A DNA stretch of 64,000 bases. Origin: UBA2357 sp041916775. GTDB lineage: Bacteria; Pseudomonadota; Gammaproteobacteria; Burkholderiales; Rhodocyclaceae. Positions 8,617-17,051 of the stretch are shown piece by piece. The stretch spans positions 62,001 to 126,000 of the forward strand of contig JAYRYZ010000005.1 in assembly GCA_041916775.1 (NCBI GenBank). The letters are read 5' to 3'. The stretch's first letter is position 1. Every line of letters begins with the position of its first letter. Under the pieces are notes generated by a model that was not told the DNA's origin, made no database searches, and saw only the letters and a list, made by a program, of their open reading frames with translations. Both the position numbers and the translations under genes were made by a program.

Positions 8617-8689
8617 AACGCGTTGAAGTCGTCACATCTGCACGTCACAAGTTGTGAGATCTGCTTCGGCCGCATCATGCCGACGTCGC

Positions 8690-9427
8690 TTACCGTGAAT
8701 CCAGCCAGACCAGCGATGCAAAGCGACCGGTAACGCGATCCCGGCGGTACGAATAGAAGCGGTCCGCGCCGGCATAGGTGCATAGACCGCCACCACCGAC
8801 ACTGGCCACACCCAGTCGCGCGAGCCTCTGGCTCGCAAGCAGGAACAGATCGCCAAGCCATTTGCCCTGCGCTGCGCCCGGACGGAAAGCCTTCAGCGCA
8901 TCCGCGTCGTGACGGGCGAAGGCCTCCACCACCTCTGAGCCGACCTCGAACGCTGCCGGGCCGATGGCCGGTCCCTGCCAGGCGAGGATCTCGCCGGGCG
9001 CCACCGCCATGTGCGCAACCGTCTGTTCGATGACGCCGGCCGCGAGGCCCCGCCAACCGGCATGCGCTGCTGCAACCACGGTCCCTTCGCGATCACAGAA
9101 CAACAGCGGCAGGCAGTCTGCAGTCATCACCGCACAGGCGCGCCCCGGGACGCGGGAAACCGCGGCATCAGCCACGGGTGTCGCTCCGTGTTCGCTGTCG
9201 GCATTTGCGACATTGATGCCATGCACCTGCTCCAACCAGAGCGGCTCGGCACCCGTCGCCGCGACCAGAGCCGCTCGGTTGCGCATCACCCGCTCCGCCT
9301 CGTCCCCGACATGCAGGGCGAGGTTGAAGCCGCCGTAAGGCGACTCACCAACTGCGCCACGCGTGGTGACGCAGGCCCGCACCGAAGGGGGGGCTGGCCA
9401 GTCAGGAATGATCCAATCTCCGTTCAT
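8690..9427 (-). CDS. pgeF: Peptidoglycan editing factor PgeF (YfiH/laccase-domain protein)
   Basis: The 245-residue protein has the YfiH family signatures: an early GGFNLALHVGDE segment, VMTADCLPLLFCD and AAHAGWRGLAAG (metal-binding Cys and His), and GPAIGPAAFEVG further on. In E. coli the homologue removes wrongly placed L-Ser from UDP-MurNAc peptides; the older name is multicopper polyphenol oxidase. The ATG at 9427 overlaps the rluD stop by 4 bp. The rluD-pgeF order is common in proteobacteria. Confidence 0.93.
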   Translation of the reverse strand: MNGDWIIPDWPAPPSVRACVTTRGAVGESPYGGFNLALHVGDEAERVMRNRAALVAATGAEPLWLEQVHGINVANADSEHGATPVADAAVSRVPGRACAVMTADCLPLLFCDREGTVVAAAHAGWRGLAAGVIEQTVAHMAVAPGEILAWQGPAIGPAAFEVGSEVVEAFARHDADALKAFRPGAAQGKWLGDLFLLASQRLARLGVASVGGGGLCTYAGADRFYSYRRDRVTGRFASLVWLDSR

Positions 9428-10389
9428 ACCCCCCTCTCACTCGTCCGCAAGGCTTGCAACAGTGTGAGGAAGTCATGCGGCAGCGGAGACTCCCAGATCT
9501 GCTCGAGCCCGCTCTCAGGGTGGATCAAGCCAAGCCGGTAGGCATGCAGCGCCTGGCGCGGGAACGCAGCCAGCAGAGGCGCAGCCACCCGCCGCAGCCC
9601 GTAGGTTGCATCTCCCACCAGCGGGTGACCGAGGCTCGCCATGTGCACCCTGATCTGGTGCGTGCGGCCCGTCTCCAACCGGCACTCCACCAGGGTGCAC
9701 GCGCGAAAGCGCTCACGCACGCTGTAGTGCGTGAGCGCGGGCCGCCCGGTCGAAACGATGGCCATACGGGTTCGGTGCACCGGGTGGCGATCGATGTGCG
9801 CATCCACCGTGCCGTCGCTGCGCACCCTGCCATGCACCAGCGCGAGGTAGTGGCGGCGCACCGTACGGGCCTGGAGTTGGCGAACCAGGTCGGTCTGCGC
9901 GGTGAGTGTTCGCGCCACCACCATCAGGCCGGTCGTGTCCTTGTCCAGCCGATGCACGATACCTGCGCGCGGCAGCGCGGCCAGCTCCGGCGCATGATGC
10001 AGCAAGGCGTTCAGCAGCGTCCCGCTCCAGTTTCCACTGCCGGGATGCACCACCAGGTCTGCGGGCTTGTCGATGACGATGAGGTGGGCATCCTCGAAAA
10101 CGATGCGCAGCGGAATATCCTCGGCCTGAAAGGCGGTCTCCGATGGTGATGGCGGTTCGACGACCGCGAGCGTCTCACCGCCCCAAACCTTGTCCTTGGC
10201 ATCGCGCGCGCCGCCATCGAGGGTGACGAAGCCGGATTTCAGCCAAGCCTGAAGCCGACTGCGCGAATGTGCCGGGAAGAGCCTCGCCAGCGCCTGGTCC
10301 AGCCTGAGGCCTGCGAGCTCGCGCGGAATGGTCAGTTGCGCAGGCGTTTGCTGTGGATCGGCTGGGCTATAATCGCCGGATTCATTCAC
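9424..10389 (-). CDS. rluD: 23S rRNA pseudouridine(1911/1915/1917) synthase RluD
   Basis: The 321-residue protein has an N-terminal S4 RNA-binding domain (LRLDQALARLFPAHSRSRLQ) and the RluA-family catalytic motif GIVHRLDKDTTGLMVVA with its Asp. The motif RTHQIRVHMASLGHPLVGD follows. RluD modifies helix 69 of 23S rRNA. The start is GTG at 10389; no in-frame ATG is near. Only 14 nt separate it from the divergent bamD start, so each promoter must lie inside the other gene. Confidence 0.93.
   Translation of the reverse strand: MNESGDYSPADPQQTPAQLTIPRELAGLRLDQALARLFPAHSRSRLQAWLKSGFVTLDGGARDAKDKVWGGETLAVVEPPSPSETAFQAEDIPLRIVFEDAHLIVIDKPADLVVHPGSGNWSGTLLNALLHHAPELAALPRAGIVHRLDKDTTGLMVVARTLTAQTDLVRQLQARTVRRHYLALVHGRVRSDGTVDAHIDRHPVHRTRMAIVSTGRPALTHYSVRERFRACTLVECRLETGRTHQIRVHMASLGHPLVGDATYGLRRVAAPLLAAFPRQALHAYRLGLIHPESGLEQIWESPLPHDFLTLLQALRTSERGV
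10368..10373 (+). promoter_or_regulatory. -10 box of the bamD promoter
   Basis: A perfect TATAAT lies 30 nt before the bamD ATG, inside the first codons of rluD on the other strand. No good -35 box is seen at the usual distance. Confidence 0.55.
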
Positions 10390-10403
10390 GCGGGTGTTCT
10401 TAA

Positions 10404-11201
10404 ATGACGAGATTGACGCTGCGAAGTGTAGCGGTTATCGCGACGCTTTTGCTCGCCGGGTGCAGCTCGCTGCCCGAAGACAACGACGAGACCGTCGGCT
10501 GGAGCGCGCAGAAGATCTACACCGAGGCCAAGGACTCGATGGAGGAAGGCGCATACGACCGCGCGGTGCGACTCTTCGAACGTCTCGAGGCGCGCTATCC
10601 GTACGGACGCTATGCGCAGCAGGCGCAACTCGAGGTCGCTTACGCGCACTACAAGTCCAACGATGCCGCGCTCGCGATCGCATCGGCAGACCGCTTCATC
10701 CGCCTCCACCCCAACCACCCGAACGTCGATTACGCGTACTACCTGAAAGGCCTCGCGACCTTCAACGAGGATCTCGGTCTGTTTGGCAACCTTGCGAATC
10801 AGGATCTCTCCGAACGTGACCCCAAGGGTGCAAAGGAGTCCTTCGAGACCTTCCGCGAGCTCGTCACCCGCTTCCCGGAGAGTCGCTACACACCGGATGC
10901 GAAGCAGCGCATGCTGTACCTCGTGAATTCGCTCGCGAACCACGAGGTACATGTCTCGCGCTACTACTACCGCCGTGGCGCCTATGTGGCCGCGGTGAAA
11001 CGCGCCCAGGCCGCGATCAAGGATTACCCCGACACCCCAGCGATCGAAGAAGCCCTGTACCTGCTGATGAAGAGCTACGACGCGCTTGGCATGACCGGCC
11101 CGCGCGACGACGCCGAGCGGGTGCTGCGGCTCAACTACCCCAACAGTGTGTGGTTCGCCGGCGGCCCGGAAGACACCCGCCCCTGGTGGCAGATCTGGTG
11201 A
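10404..11201 (+). CDS. bamD: Outer membrane protein assembly factor BamD (ComL lipoprotein)
   Basis: The 265-residue protein has a lipoprotein signal peptide with lipobox LLAGC (Cys20). TPR-type repeats follow, with the BamD-typical YxxAKDSMEEGAYDRAVRLFE and ARYPYGRYAQQAQLE segments. BamD is the essential lipoprotein partner of BamA in the outer-membrane beta-barrel assembly machine and sits at the periplasmic face. It is divergent from rluD, the arrangement found in many beta- and gammaproteobacteria. Confidence 0.95.
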   Translation: MTRLTLRSVAVIATLLLAGCSSLPEDNDETVGWSAQKIYTEAKDSMEEGAYDRAVRLFERLEARYPYGRYAQQAQLEVAYAHYKSNDAALAIASADRFIRLHPNHPNVDYAYYLKGLATFNEDLGLFGNLANQDLSERDPKGAKESFETFRELVTRFPESRYTPDAKQRMLYLVNSLANHEVHVSRYYYRRGAYVAAVKRAQAAIKDYPDTPAIEEALYLLMKSYDALGMTGPRDDAERVLRLNYPNSVWFAGGPEDTRPWWQIW

Positions 11202-11222
11202 TCGACATCGGCTGATACGCAA

Positions 11223-11259
11223 ACTGCGCAGCACAGTTCAACGCACCGGGCTGCGCAGT
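11223..11259. terminator. Hairpin between converging bamD and manC
   Basis: A perfect 10-bp inverted repeat (11223-11232 with 11250-11259) has a 17-nt loop. There is no T run on either side, so terminator function is likely from position but not proven. Confidence 0.45.
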
Positions 11260-11285
11260 CGTGATGCTGCCTCTACGAAGGTCGT

Positions 11286-12731
11286 TCAACCCCGACCGTA
11301 GGTGTCCTCGAAGCGGACGATGTCGTCCTCGCCCAGGTAGCTGCCGGACTGCACCTCGATCATCTCGAGCGCGACCTTGCCCGGGTTCTCGAGCCGGTGC
11401 GTGGTACCGAGCGGAATATAGGTCGACTGGTTCTCGCTCAGCAGGAAACGCTCCTCGCCCTTGGTCACGAGCGCCGTGCCGCTTACCACGATCCAGTGCT
11501 CGGCGCGATGGTGGTGCATCTGCAGCGACAATGACGCACCCGGGTTCACGACGATGCGTTTGACCTGGAAACGATCCCCCGAATCGATGGAATCGTAGAA
11601 ACCCCAGGGTCGGTGGATCTTGCGGTGCGCCGCCGCCTGAACCCGCCCCTCGGACTTCAGCCGCGCGACGATGCGCTTGACGTCCTGGGTGCGCTCGCGC
11701 GAGGCGACCATCACCGCGTCCGGCGTCTCGACCACGACCAGATCGTCCACCCCGAGGCAGGCCACCAAACGATCGGATGCATGCACCAGGGTGTTGCGCG
11801 CATCCTCGAACAACACGTCGCCTCGCGCGGCATTGCCCTGTTCGTCCTTGGCTGCGAGCGCCCACAGCGCATCCCAGGCGCCGACGTCCGACCAGCCCAC
11901 CGACATCGGCACCACGCGTGCCGGCATCCCCAGTTCGGGCGCGGCGACGAGCCGCTCCATGACCGCGTAGTCGATCGAATCCGAGGGGCAATCAACGAAG
12001 GCATCGCGACCGATGCGGATGAAGTCTGCGTCCTGCCGCGCGACCTCGAATGCCCGGGTACACGCCATCGCCATCTCCGGGTTGAAGTGGGCGATCGCGC
12101 GCAACCACGAAGACGCCCGCACCATGAAAAGGCCACTGTTCCACAGGTAGTCGCCGCTCTCGACGTAGCCTTGCGCGGTGACGGCATCCGGTTTCTCGAC
12201 GAAGGCGAGCACCTCGCGCACGCCCGCTGCGGTTTCGCTACCCGAGCGGATGTAACCGTAGCCGGTTTCGGCGCGCTCGGGGACGATGCCGAAGGTCACC
12301 ATCGCGCCATCCAGCGCCGCCGGCAGGCCGCAGGCGATCGCGGCATGGAAGGCCGGACGGTCGCCGATGACGTGGTCCGCCGGCATCACCAGCAGCACCG
12401 CGTCGGCGTTCGAAGCCTGCGCCTGAAGGGCGGCAAGCGTGAGTGCAGGTGCGGTGTTGCGGCCGGTCGGTTCGAGCAGGATCTGACCGGTCGCGTGACC
12501 GGCTGCGCGCATCTGTTCGGCGGTGATGAAGCGGTACTCCTCGTTGCACACGACGATGGGCTCCGCCGCCACCGCGAGCTCGCCCACGAAGCCGCGCAGG
12601 CGGTGCGCGGTCTCCTGCAGCATGGTTTCCTGGCCGGTCAGCGGCAGCAGCTGCTTGGGGTACTGCTCGCGCGACAGCGGCCATAGGCGTGTGCCGGAAC
12701 CACCGGAGAGGATGACGGGTTGCAGTTTCAT
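11286..12731 (-). CDS. manC: Mannose-1-phosphate guanylyltransferase / mannose-6-phosphate isomerase (ManC/AlgA)
   Basis: The protein has 481 residues from ATG 12731; an ATG 15 nt earlier is also possible. The nucleotidyltransferase domain starts with VILSGGSGTRLWPLSREQYP. A C-terminal cupin domain (RPWGFYDSIDSGDRF, later LSLQMHHHRAEHW) is the type II phosphomannose isomerase. It makes GDP-mannose for exopolysaccharide or LPS. It stands alone here, convergent with bamD, without other sugar-nucleotide genes. Confidence 0.93.
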   Translation of the reverse strand: MKLQPVILSGGSGTRLWPLSREQYPKQLLPLTGQETMLQETAHRLRGFVGELAVAAEPIVVCNEEYRFITAEQMRAAGHATGQILLEPTGRNTAPALTLAALQAQASNADAVLLVMPADHVIGDRPAFHAAIACGLPAALDGAMVTFGIVPERAETGYGYIRSGSETAAGVREVLAFVEKPDAVTAQGYVESGDYLWNSGLFMVRASSWLRAIAHFNPEMAMACTRAFEVARQDADFIRIGRDAFVDCPSDSIDYAVMERLVAAPELGMPARVVPMSVGWSDVGAWDALWALAAKDEQGNAARGDVLFEDARNTLVHASDRLVACLGVDDLVVVETPDAVMVASRERTQDVKRIVARLKSEGRVQAAAHRKIHRPWGFYDSIDSGDRFQVKRIVVNPGASLSLQMHHHRAEHWIVVSGTALVTKGEERFLLSENQSTYIPLGTTHRLENPGKVALEMIEVQSGSYLGEDDIVRFEDTYGRG

Positions 12732-12831
12732 CGTGATCGAGACCATTCAGCCATTCGGGTTGGCGATTGTCTCAAAAAAGCAGCCGGACGGCATGTCGAA
12801 GCCACCGCCGTCCGTGACACAATCGCGACAG

Positions 12832-13779
12832 TCAGGCGATCCGGTCGAGGATGTGAAGCGCTGTCATCAGGTCGAGGTGTGCGCCGCCGCCGTTCTTGAA
12901 CACCGTGATCTCGTCCTGCGACAAGCGCCCCGGCATGCCGCGGGCGTAGTCGTAGAAATCACCGAGCACGTCCGCCTCGCCGATCACACCACGAGACATC
13001 GGTGAGATCAGCTCGCCGATCTCGCCGATGGTGGTGTGCCGGGAATCGACGAAGAGGCGCCCACGGCGGAGAACGTCGTCGTCCGCCTCGCGCATCGAGG
13101 GCTTGAATGCACCGATCAGGTCCACATGGGTACCCGGCCTGAGCCAGACCCCCTGCAGGATGGGATCGGTGCTGATGGTGGCGCAGGAGACGATGTCTGC
13201 CTCACCCACCGCTGTCGCAAGGTCGTCGGCAACCTCACCGCCGACGGCCTCGGCAAGCGCCTCCGCGCGGCCGCGGGTCCGGTTCCACACCAGGATACGT
13301 TCGATGGACGGCACGACCAATGGGTAAGCCTTTGCAAGCGTCGAGGAGATGTTGCCCGCACCCACCAGTAGTAGCGTCCTTGCGTCCTGGCGCGCGAGCC
13401 AGCGCGCTCCGAGCAGCGAATCGGCCACCGTCTTCCAGCGCGTGATGCCGACACCGTCGATCACCGCACGCACATGTCCATCAAGCTCGCCGTAGAGCAC
13501 GAACACGCCCTGCACCGTCGGAACGGGCGGAATGAGCGCTGCGTTTCCGGCAAACACCGACACCGTCTTGAACCCCGAGCCGAGCCCCTCTATCCAGGCT
13601 GCCCGGTTCAGCAGGCTGTTGCCCGGTGCCATCGGGAAGTGCAGGTCGGTGATTCTTGCCGGAGGCGCGCGATGCGCTGCGAACATCGCATCCACGAGCG
13701 GCAGCCATTCGAGCGCCGCATCGATCTCGGATGCACTCACATGGCGGAACACCGGATGACGCCCGTCGCCTGCCGTCAC
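12832..13779 (-). CDS. Ornithine cyclodeaminase / mu-crystallin family protein
   Basis: The 315-residue protein has the family's Rossmann motif LLVGAGNISSTLAKAYP (about residues 133-149). The preceding ITRWKTVADSLLGARWLAR segment and the later GTHVDLIGAFKPSMRE motif with its catalytic Asp are present. Members include ornithine cyclodeaminase, alanine dehydrogenase and ketimine reductases, and sequence alone does not choose. Its GTG start overlaps the permease stop (GTGA), making it the last gene of the amine ABC transporter operon. That suggests it acts on the imported compound or its breakdown product, perhaps a cyclic imine. Confidence 0.88.
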   Translation of the reverse strand: MTAGDGRHPVFRHVSASEIDAALEWLPLVDAMFAAHRAPPARITDLHFPMAPGNSLLNRAAWIEGLGSGFKTVSVFAGNAALIPPVPTVQGVFVLYGELDGHVRAVIDGVGITRWKTVADSLLGARWLARQDARTLLLVGAGNISSTLAKAYPLVVPSIERILVWNRTRGRAEALAEAVGGEVADDLATAVGEADIVSCATISTDPILQGVWLRPGTHVDLIGAFKPSMREADDDVLRRGRLFVDSRHTTIGEIGELISPMSRGVIGEADVLGDFYDYARGMPGRLSQDEITVFKNGGGAHLDLMTALHILDRIA

Positions 13780-14627
13780 GCTGGCGCCACGCCGCGGATG
13801 CGCTCGGATCGGCGCCTGAGAAGCTCGACGGTGGTCAGCATCGCAATCGACAGGATCACCAGGATGGTCGCAACCGCGAGGATGGTTGGGCTGATCTGCT
13901 CACGTATACCGGACCACATCGCGATCGGGATCGTGCGTTGCTCGGGGCCGGAGATGAAGAGCACCGTCACCACCTCGTCGAACGAGGTTGCGAACGCAAA
14001 CAGAGCGCCCGAGATCACCCCCGGCAACACCAACGGCAGCACGACCTTGATGAAGGCCCTAGCCGGACTCGCGCCAAGCGAGTTGGCCGCCCTCACGAGG
14101 CTCTGGTCGAAGCCGGTGAGCGTCGCCGTGACGGTGATCACCACGAACGGGATCCCGAGCGCGGTGTGCGCCAGGATCACGCCGAGGTAGGTCTGCGAGA
14201 CACCGATCTTGGAGAAGAAGAAGAACATGCCTGCCGCCGAGATGATCACCGGTACGATCATCGGCGAGATCAGGATCATCATGATCGTCGAGCGGAAGGG
14301 CATGAAGCGGCTCGAAAGACCAAGCGCCGCGATGGTGCCGAGCACCGTCGCGAGGATGGTCGAGAACACCGCAACGATCACGCTGTTCTTGATCGCATCC
14401 ATCCACGCCCGCGAGGTCAGGAAATCCTCGTACCAGCGCAAGGAGTACCCCTCCGGGTCGAGCGCCAACATCTTGTCCGAGAACGAGAAGTAAGGCTCGG
14501 CATTGAACGACAGCGGGACGATCACGAACAGCGGGCCGATCAAGAAACAGAAGATCAGCCCGCAGATGATCCTGAAGGCGTAATGCCAGGTCTTTTCCAG
14601 CGGCGTCGCGTAATCCGGTGCGGCCAT
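13776..14627 (-). CDS. Polyamine-type ABC transporter permease (PotC family)
   Basis: The 283-residue inner-membrane protein has about six helices and the binding-protein-dependent transport EAA loop (LVRAANSLGASPARAFIKVV) that docks to the ATPase. The first helix follows WHYAFRIICGLIFCFLIG. It pairs with the permease just upstream (13-nt gap) and the PotA-like ATPase. The family moves spermidine, putrescine or related cations. Exact substrate unknown. Confidence 0.92.
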   Translation of the reverse strand: MAAPDYATPLEKTWHYAFRIICGLIFCFLIGPLFVIVPLSFNAEPYFSFSDKMLALDPEGYSLRWYEDFLTSRAWMDAIKNSVIVAVFSTILATVLGTIAALGLSSRFMPFRSTIMMILISPMIVPVIISAAGMFFFFSKIGVSQTYLGVILAHTALGIPFVVITVTATLTGFDQSLVRAANSLGASPARAFIKVVLPLVLPGVISGALFAFATSFDEVVTVLFISGPEQRTIPIAMWSGIREQISPTILAVATILVILSIAMLTTVELLRRRSERIRGVAPA

Positions 14628-14640
14628 GCTCGCGAAACTC

Positions 14641-15903
14641 CTAACCCAGTTTCAGGCCGTTGGCACCAACGACCCGGTTGTAGATGAAATACAGCACCGT
14701 CACCAGGGCCAACAGGATCGAAGCGATCGCCGCGGCGAGACCCCAGTTGAGCGAGACCTGCATGTGGTACGCGATGAAGTTGGTGATGAAGCGCCCGGTC
14801 TCCCCACCCACCAGCGCAGGCGTGATGTAGTAGCCGATCGACAGGATGAACACCAGGATGCCACCCGCGCCGATGCCCGGCAGCGTCTGCGGGAAATACA
14901 CGCGACGGAAGGCATAGAAGCCGCTCGCACCCATCGAGCGCGCCGCACGCATGTAGGCCGGCGAGATGGTCTTCATCACCGAGTACAGCGGCAGGATCAT
15001 GAAGGGCAGCAGGATGTGCGTCATCGCCACGATCGTACCGGTCTGGTTGTAAATCATCTGCAGACGCGCAGCGTCGTCGATGATACCCAGGCCCACCAGC
15101 GAGTTGTTGAGCACCCCCTGCGACTGCAGGATCGCGATCCAGGTGGTGATGCGCACCAGCAGCGAAGTCCAGAACGGCAGCAGCACCAGCATCATCAAGA
15201 GGTTCGACGTTCTCAGCGGCAGGCTCGCGAGCAGGAACGCGATGGGGTAACCGAGCACCATGCACAGCCCGGTGATGAGCACGCTCATCCACAATGTACG
15301 AACGAAGAGCTTGATGTAGATCTGCTGCTCTTCCGGCGCGGCGACCACCTTGCCGTCGGCGCTGTAACGCAGATCCAGCGCTGCGAGGTAATAGGTCCAG
15401 GTGATCGACGAAGCTTCACGCTGGATGAGACGCCACACGTCGCGCTCGCCCCACTCCTTGTTGATGCCGATCAACGTGTCCTTCCAGACCGCGGGCTCCT
15501 GGTTGGCGATACGTCGGGCGGTGGACATCACCGTAGAACGCATGCCGGAGCGTTCGTAGTTGAGGCGGCTCGACATCTCGCCGAGGTTGCGTGCCTCTAG
15601 CCCCACCTTGAGGTCGGTCGCGAACGCGGCGAAAACCGCTTCCTCGGGCAGACCCTCACCATCCCAATCGGCGATCGCTTCCACCGTGTTGGGCAGCGCG
15701 TTGGCGATCTCCGGCGCGTGTATGCTGCGCATCAGCATGCTCGCGATCGGCATCACGAATGCCAGCGCGAGGAACAGCAGCAGCGGAGAGACGAGCAGGA
15801 AGGCCTTGAACTTGTTGCGCCGCAGCGCCCGCGCAAGGCTCACCTTGAGCGGACGCCCGTCGGCGGCCAAAAGCGGGCCGGCCGCGCCGGCCCCGCTCGT
15901 CAT
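14641..15903 (-). CDS. Polyamine-type ABC transporter permease (PotB family) with a long periplasmic insertion
   Basis: The protein has 420 residues from ATG 15903 (an ATG at 15930 is possible but would overlap the upstream gene). After the first helix (FKAFLLVSPLLLFLALAFVM) there are about 140 mostly polar residues before the second helix. Typical PotB proteins are near 280-310 residues, so this loop is extra and probably periplasmic. The EAA loop (MRAARSMGASGFYAFRRVYF) is intact. The gap to the binding protein gene is 7 nt. The loop could help dock the binding protein. Confidence 0.9.
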   Translation of the reverse strand: MTSGAGAAGPLLAADGRPLKVSLARALRRNKFKAFLLVSPLLLFLALAFVMPIASMLMRSIHAPEIANALPNTVEAIADWDGEGLPEEAVFAAFATDLKVGLEARNLGEMSSRLNYERSGMRSTVMSTARRIANQEPAVWKDTLIGINKEWGERDVWRLIQREASSITWTYYLAALDLRYSADGKVVAAPEEQQIYIKLFVRTLWMSVLITGLCMVLGYPIAFLLASLPLRTSNLLMMLVLLPFWTSLLVRITTWIAILQSQGVLNNSLVGLGIIDDAARLQMIYNQTGTIVAMTHILLPFMILPLYSVMKTISPAYMRAARSMGASGFYAFRRVYFPQTLPGIGAGGILVFILSIGYYITPALVGGETGRFITNFIAYHMQVSLNWGLAAAIASILLALVTVLYFIYNRVVGANGLKLG

Positions 15904-15910
15904 GGCTGGA

Positions 15911-17008
15911 TCAGCGTGCAAGCCAGGCATTGAACCGCTCGGTCAGTTCGTCGGAGTAGTCGGCCCAGAACTCGTCGTTCTTGGGCAACGCGGCGGCGAA
16001 GTTATCCGGGTAGGTCGGCATATGCGGCTTCATCTCGATGCCGGTTTCGGCATGAGTCGACACCAGCGCCGAGGAGCTCTTGCGCGCCGGGCCATAGGAG
16101 ATGAACTTGGCTTGGTCTGCGAGGCGCTGGGTGTCGGTCGCAAAGTGGAGATAGTCCTTCACCTTGTCGAGCTTGCCCTTCGGCACGACCCAACCATCGA
16201 GTTCGAAAATCTGAGCGTCCCAGATGATATCGAACGGCTGCTTCTCCACTACCTGCGCGTTGAAGATGCGGCCGTTGTAGGACGAGCCCATCACGACTTC
16301 CTTGTCGGCGAGCAGCTGCGGGACCTGCGAAGCGGCCTCCCACCAGATCACGTCCTTCTTGATAGTGTCGAGCTTCTTGAATGCGCGGTCCACACCCTCA
16401 GGCGTGGCGAGCACCTTGTACACTTCTTCGCGCGGTACGCCGTCGGCGATCAGCGCCCACTCGAGGTTGTTGATCGGCTTCTTGCCCAGCGCGCGCTTGC
16501 CCGGGAAGTTGGTGGTATCGAACAGGTCCGCGATCTTGGAAGGACGCTTGCCTTCGGGGAACACGTCCTTGTTGTAGGCGACCACGGTGGAATACACGAT
16601 GGAGGCCACGAAGCACTCGTCGAGCGCGCGGTCAATGAAGTCCTTGCTGGCCGGCGTGCCGTCCGGAGCGGGCGCGAGCAGCTTGTCGTGGTCGAGACGC
16701 TCGATCAGACCTTCAGCGCATGCGATCTTGGCATCGGACGGCAGCATGTCGACCAGATCCCAGGTCACGTTGCCTGCCTGCACCTGAGCACGCACGCCGG
16801 CCAGCGCGTTCTCGGAGCGGTCGATGTTGTTGATCTTCTGTCCCGTCTTTGCAATCCACGGCGCGTCGTAGGCCTTCTTCTGGCTGTCGGTGTAGGCCCC
16901 ACCCCAGGACACGATATTCAGCGCTTCCTGAGCCTGGGCGACGGCAGCGGCACCGAGACCGGCGACAACAGCGGCCGCCAGCGCGGTGTGACGAAACGAA
17001 TGCTTCAT
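15911..17008 (-). CDS. Polyamine-type ABC transporter periplasmic binding protein (PotD/PotF family)
   Basis: The protein has 365 residues from ATG 17008, placed by the AAGGAG site 6 nt before it. A clear Sec signal peptide (AALAAAVVAGLGAAAVAQAQ region, cleavage after AQAQ) precedes EALNIVSWGGAYTDSQ, typical of the PotD/extracellular-binding family 1 fold. It captures the ligand for the two permeases. In this family Asp/Glu and Trp residues bind polyamines, but ligand choice cannot be read safely. It lies 43 nt downstream of the ATPase gene. Confidence 0.92.
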   Translation of the reverse strand: MKHSFRHTALAAAVVAGLGAAAVAQAQEALNIVSWGGAYTDSQKKAYDAPWIAKTGQKINNIDRSENALAGVRAQVQAGNVTWDLVDMLPSDAKIACAEGLIERLDHDKLLAPAPDGTPASKDFIDRALDECFVASIVYSTVVAYNKDVFPEGKRPSKIADLFDTTNFPGKRALGKKPINNLEWALIADGVPREEVYKVLATPEGVDRAFKKLDTIKKDVIWWEAASQVPQLLADKEVVMGSSYNGRIFNAQVVEKQPFDIIWDAQIFELDGWVVPKGKLDKVKDYLHFATDTQRLADQAKFISYGPARKSSSALVSTHAETGIEMKPHMPTYPDNFAAALPKNDEFWADYSDELTERFNAWLAR

Positions 17009-17051
17009 AGTCATCTCCTTGGTTTGCGGGGGGAATTCCCCGATTACACGG

